Part shown: in pieces, positions 62,233 to 64,000 of the stretch
How the letters are laid out: the number at the start of each line of letters is the position of its first letter
How positions within the stretch are numbered: the stretch's first letter is position 1
Source of the DNA: Bacteroidales bacterium UBA1309
GTDB lineage: Bacteria > Bacteroidota > Bacteroidia > Bacteroidales > Dysgonomonadaceae
Reading direction: 5' to 3'
NCBI GenBank assembly: GCA_002307185.1
Contig: DBTT01000051.1
Span: 1 to 64,000 of the forward strand
Length of the DNA: 64,000 nucleotides
Made by a program: the position numbers and the translations under genes
Notes under the pieces: model-generated
The model's input: the letters and a program-made list of their open reading frames with translations, nothing else
The model's database searches: none
What the model was told of the DNA's origin: nothing

Positions 62233-62961
62233 ATGAAAAAATCAATGATCGGAAAATTCGGAGTGTGCTTGTTCAGTTTGTTCGTAGCAACAACAGTAGG
62301 AGTGAAGGCTCAGGATAAATTAGATGCGTCTGTTGGTGCAGATTTGGTTAGTGCCTATGAATGGCGCGGACAAGATTTAGGAGGAGCGGCAGCTCAACCT
62401 TATGCGGGAATTTCGTACAAAGGCTTGACATTGGGAGCATGGGGCTCGGTCGGTTTGGATAAGAGCAATAGCTACACCAGCGAGCTGGATTTTACGGTTG
62501 GTTATACATCCGGCAAGTTTAGTGCTGCTGTTACAGACTATTACTCATTGGTCAATGCCAACTTTGGAGACGTGAAGTATTTCAAGTATGGATCCGGTTC
62601 GGCAAGCACAGCCCATGTTTATGAAGCCACTATCGGCTACAATTTTGGACCTCTCGCTTTGGCGTGGAATACAAACTTTGCAGGCAATGACGGCACAAAA
62701 TCGGATGACAAGCGCGCCTATTCAACCTACATCCAAGCTACGGCTCCGTTCAAAGTGGGTGCTGTTGACTTTAAGGCCGAATTAGGCGTATCACCTTGGG
62801 AAACTTCCTATTATGTAAATAGTAGTTTTGCGGTCGTGAATATTGGCGTTACGGCAACCAAGCAGGTTAAGATTGCGGATTTCACCTTACCTGTATATGC
62901 TAAAATAGGTGCGAATCCAGACACGCAACGGGCATTTGTAGTATTAGGAGTAACTCTTTAA
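62233..62961 (+). CDS. TorF-like putative outer-membrane porin (Gcw_chp family)
   Basis: 242 aa. Signal peptide (~1-26, ending VKAQ) then a barrel-type protein with alternating strands (DLVSAYEWRGQDLGG, AGISYKGLTLGAWGSVGL, VGYTSGKFSAAVTDYYS) ending in VVLGVTL. This matches the Gcw_chp/TorF family. It is 21 bp before a PII gene and close to amtB, so it probably forms the outer-membrane part of an ammonium-related operon (inference). Confidence 0.8.
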   Translation: MKKSMIGKFGVCLFSLFVATTVGVKAQDKLDASVGADLVSAYEWRGQDLGGAAAQPYAGISYKGLTLGAWGSVGLDKSNSYTSELDFTVGYTSGKFSAAVTDYYSLVNANFGDVKYFKYGSGSASTAHVYEATIGYNFGPLALAWNTNFAGNDGTKSDDKRAYSTYIQATAPFKVGAVDFKAELGVSPWETSYYVNSSFAVVNIGVTATKQVKIADFTLPVYAKIGANPDTQRAFVVLGVTL

Positions 62962-62982
62962 TTATTATAAAACAATAATCCG

Positions 62983-63330
62983 ATGAAAAAAGTTGAAGCA
63001 ATCATTCGTAAATCGAAGTTCCAGGACGTAAGAAAGGCCCTTCATGAAGCCGAGATTGACTTTTTGTCATGGTGGGACGTGAAAGGACAAGGAGACGCAA
63101 AGCAAGGCTTGATTTTCCGCGGCATCGCCTATGATGTGAACGCAATCGACCGTATCCATATCTCTTTTGTTGTCCGTGATGTGAATGTTGACAAATCCGT
63201 GGATGCCATCCTTAAGGCAGCATACACAGGCGAGAGTGGTGATGGTCGTATTTTTGTGACCCCAGTTGAGCAATCTATTCGTATTCGAACAGGAGATCAT
63301 GGAGAAGAATCCCTATACAATAAGGGTTAA
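62983..63330 (+). CDS. PII signalling protein with altered T-loop
   Basis: 115 aa PII (GlnB/GlnK) protein. KKVEAIIRKSKFQDVRKAL and the B-loop TGESGDGRIFVTPVEQSIRIRTGD are canonical. The T-loop (VKGQGDAKQGLIFRG) is two residues shorter than the Escherichia coli one, and the uridylylated Tyr51 is Phe (residue 45). It therefore cannot be uridylylated there. As the gene next to amtB it probably gates the ammonium channel in a nitrogen-dependent way by ligand binding alone. Confidence 0.9.
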   Translation: MKKVEAIIRKSKFQDVRKALHEAEIDFLSWWDVKGQGDAKQGLIFRGIAYDVNAIDRIHISFVVRDVNVDKSVDAILKAAYTGESGDGRIFVTPVEQSIRIRTGDHGEESLYNKG

Positions 63331-63442
63331 CCATTAATTTTGATAGACAAATCTTAGGGTTTTAATATTAATCAATAAATTCTCTAATAGAGTTTCACAA
63401 GGCAGAAAAAGAAAATGCAATGCCTTTATAACCAAAAGAAAT

Positions 63443-64000
63443 ATGAAAAAGATTGTAAAAATATCAGGTTTATTATTGGGCTTGCTCGCATTTAGCCCTA
63501 TGCTTATGGCTCAAACTGAGCCTGCGCCAACAATTGATTCGGGTGACACCGCTTGGTTGATTGTAGCAACTGTGCTTGTTTTGATGATGACCATTCCCGG
63601 ACTTGCATTGTTCTACGGCGGATTGGTCCGCCGCAAGAACGTGTTGAGCGTTTTGATGCAATGTCTAGCTCTCACTGGCGTAATTTCTATTATATGGTTT
63701 GCGGTAGGCTATAGCTTGGCTTTCGGGGGAGATGCCAAGGGTACATTCCTCGGCAATTTTATAGGCGGCTTTGACAAGTTCTTTTTAAATGGTATCACGC
63801 CTTCAACGATTTGGACTGGCTATAAAATACCTGAGATTTTGTTTGCCTTGTTCCAATGTATGTTTGCGGTGATCACTCCCGCATTGATTATCGGCACATT
63901 TGCTGAAAGGGTGAAATTCTCGGGATTCCTGGTATTCTCGATCCTATGGTCAATCATCGTGTACAGCCCGATGGCGTTTTTCGTATGGAACGCAGACGGC
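63443..64000 (+). CDS. amtB: Ammonium transporter AmtB (5' part, continues past window)
   Basis: 186 codons, open to the window edge. A signal-like N-terminus (KKIVKISGLLLGLLAFSPMLMAQ) precedes Amt helices: DTAWLIVATVLVLMMTIPGLALFYGGLVRRKNVLS and FALFQCMFAVITPALIIGTFAERVKF, both diagnostic. It starts 112 bp after the PII stop. The C-terminus, including the CO2/regulatory tail, lies beyond 64000. Confidence 0.93.
   Translation, partial: MKKIVKISGLLLGLLAFSPMLMAQTEPAPTIDSGDTAWLIVATVLVLMMTIPGLALFYGGLVRRKNVLSVLMQCLALTGVISIIWFAVGYSLAFGGDAKGTFLGNFIGGFDKFFLNGITPSTIWTGYKIPEILFALFQCMFAVITPALIIGTFAERVKFSGFLVFSILWSIIVYSPMAFFVWNADG

Overview
The window looks like chromosomal DNA of a Bacteroidota species, most likely Bacteroidales and Paludibacter- or Dysgonomonas-like. 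The evidence is the Bacteroidota -7 promoter box (TAnnTTTG, often with TTG 20 bp upstream), the near absence of Shine-Dalgarno sites, a type IX secretion C-terminal domain, Bacteroidota families such as DUF6261 and the HU-like/DUF4469 protein, FucP-type sugar transport and a BlaR1-TonB fusion. No rRNA, tRNA, CRISPR array or intact insertion sequence was seen. The species is inference.

Layout. 1-4.5 kb: an HU-like protein with a hairpin-rich tail, a universal stress protein, ribose-5-phosphate isomerase B, class I fructose-bisphosphate aldolase and a decayed phosphoketolase. 4.5-11 kb: a CheB-CheR-PAS fusion, a PAS protein, an AraC regulator, a miniature ice-binding-like/T9SS protein and envelope proteins of unknown role. 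11-24 kb: ion homeostasis and stress. It holds a sigma-54 response regulator, a fluoride riboswitch driving a CLC-F fluoride exporter and a DUF190 protein, enolase, a second universal stress protein, and kdpFABC with KdpD split into a soluble protein and a membrane histidine kinase. A sigma-54-like promoter lies before the 25-codon kdpF, so the sigma-54 regulator may replace KdpE (inference).

24-38 kb: a CNNM/CorC transporter, tgt, lptG, a TPP-riboswitch-controlled thiamine cluster (thiD, thiS, two thiE-like genes, thiG, thiC), an M16 peptidase, a UPF0175 antitoxin remnant and a GC-rich DUF6261 gene preceded by an array of TTGCG hairpins. 38-50 kb: uvrB, a LacI-regulated ketohexose locus (fructokinase, FucP-type permease, LamB-like porin, epimerase of the tagatose/psicose type) with three matching palindromic operators, and a large hybrid sensor kinase.

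50-64 kb: cinA, tsaD, a BlaI/BlaR1 pair with a TPR protein, then a toxin-antitoxin-like region: hipB-hipA followed by a second HipA-like kinase overlapping a DUF3037 gene. The end carries phosphoglucomutase with a 62-bp perfect palindrome after it, and a porin-PII-AmtB ammonium locus cut by the window edge.

The most unusual signals are the HipBA plus HipA-like kinase/DUF3037 arrangement, the rewired Kdp control, the fluoride riboswitch with a readable terminator switch in front of clcF-DUF190, and two GC-rich single-gene islands (HU-like and DUF6261) each bordered by arrays of small hairpins.
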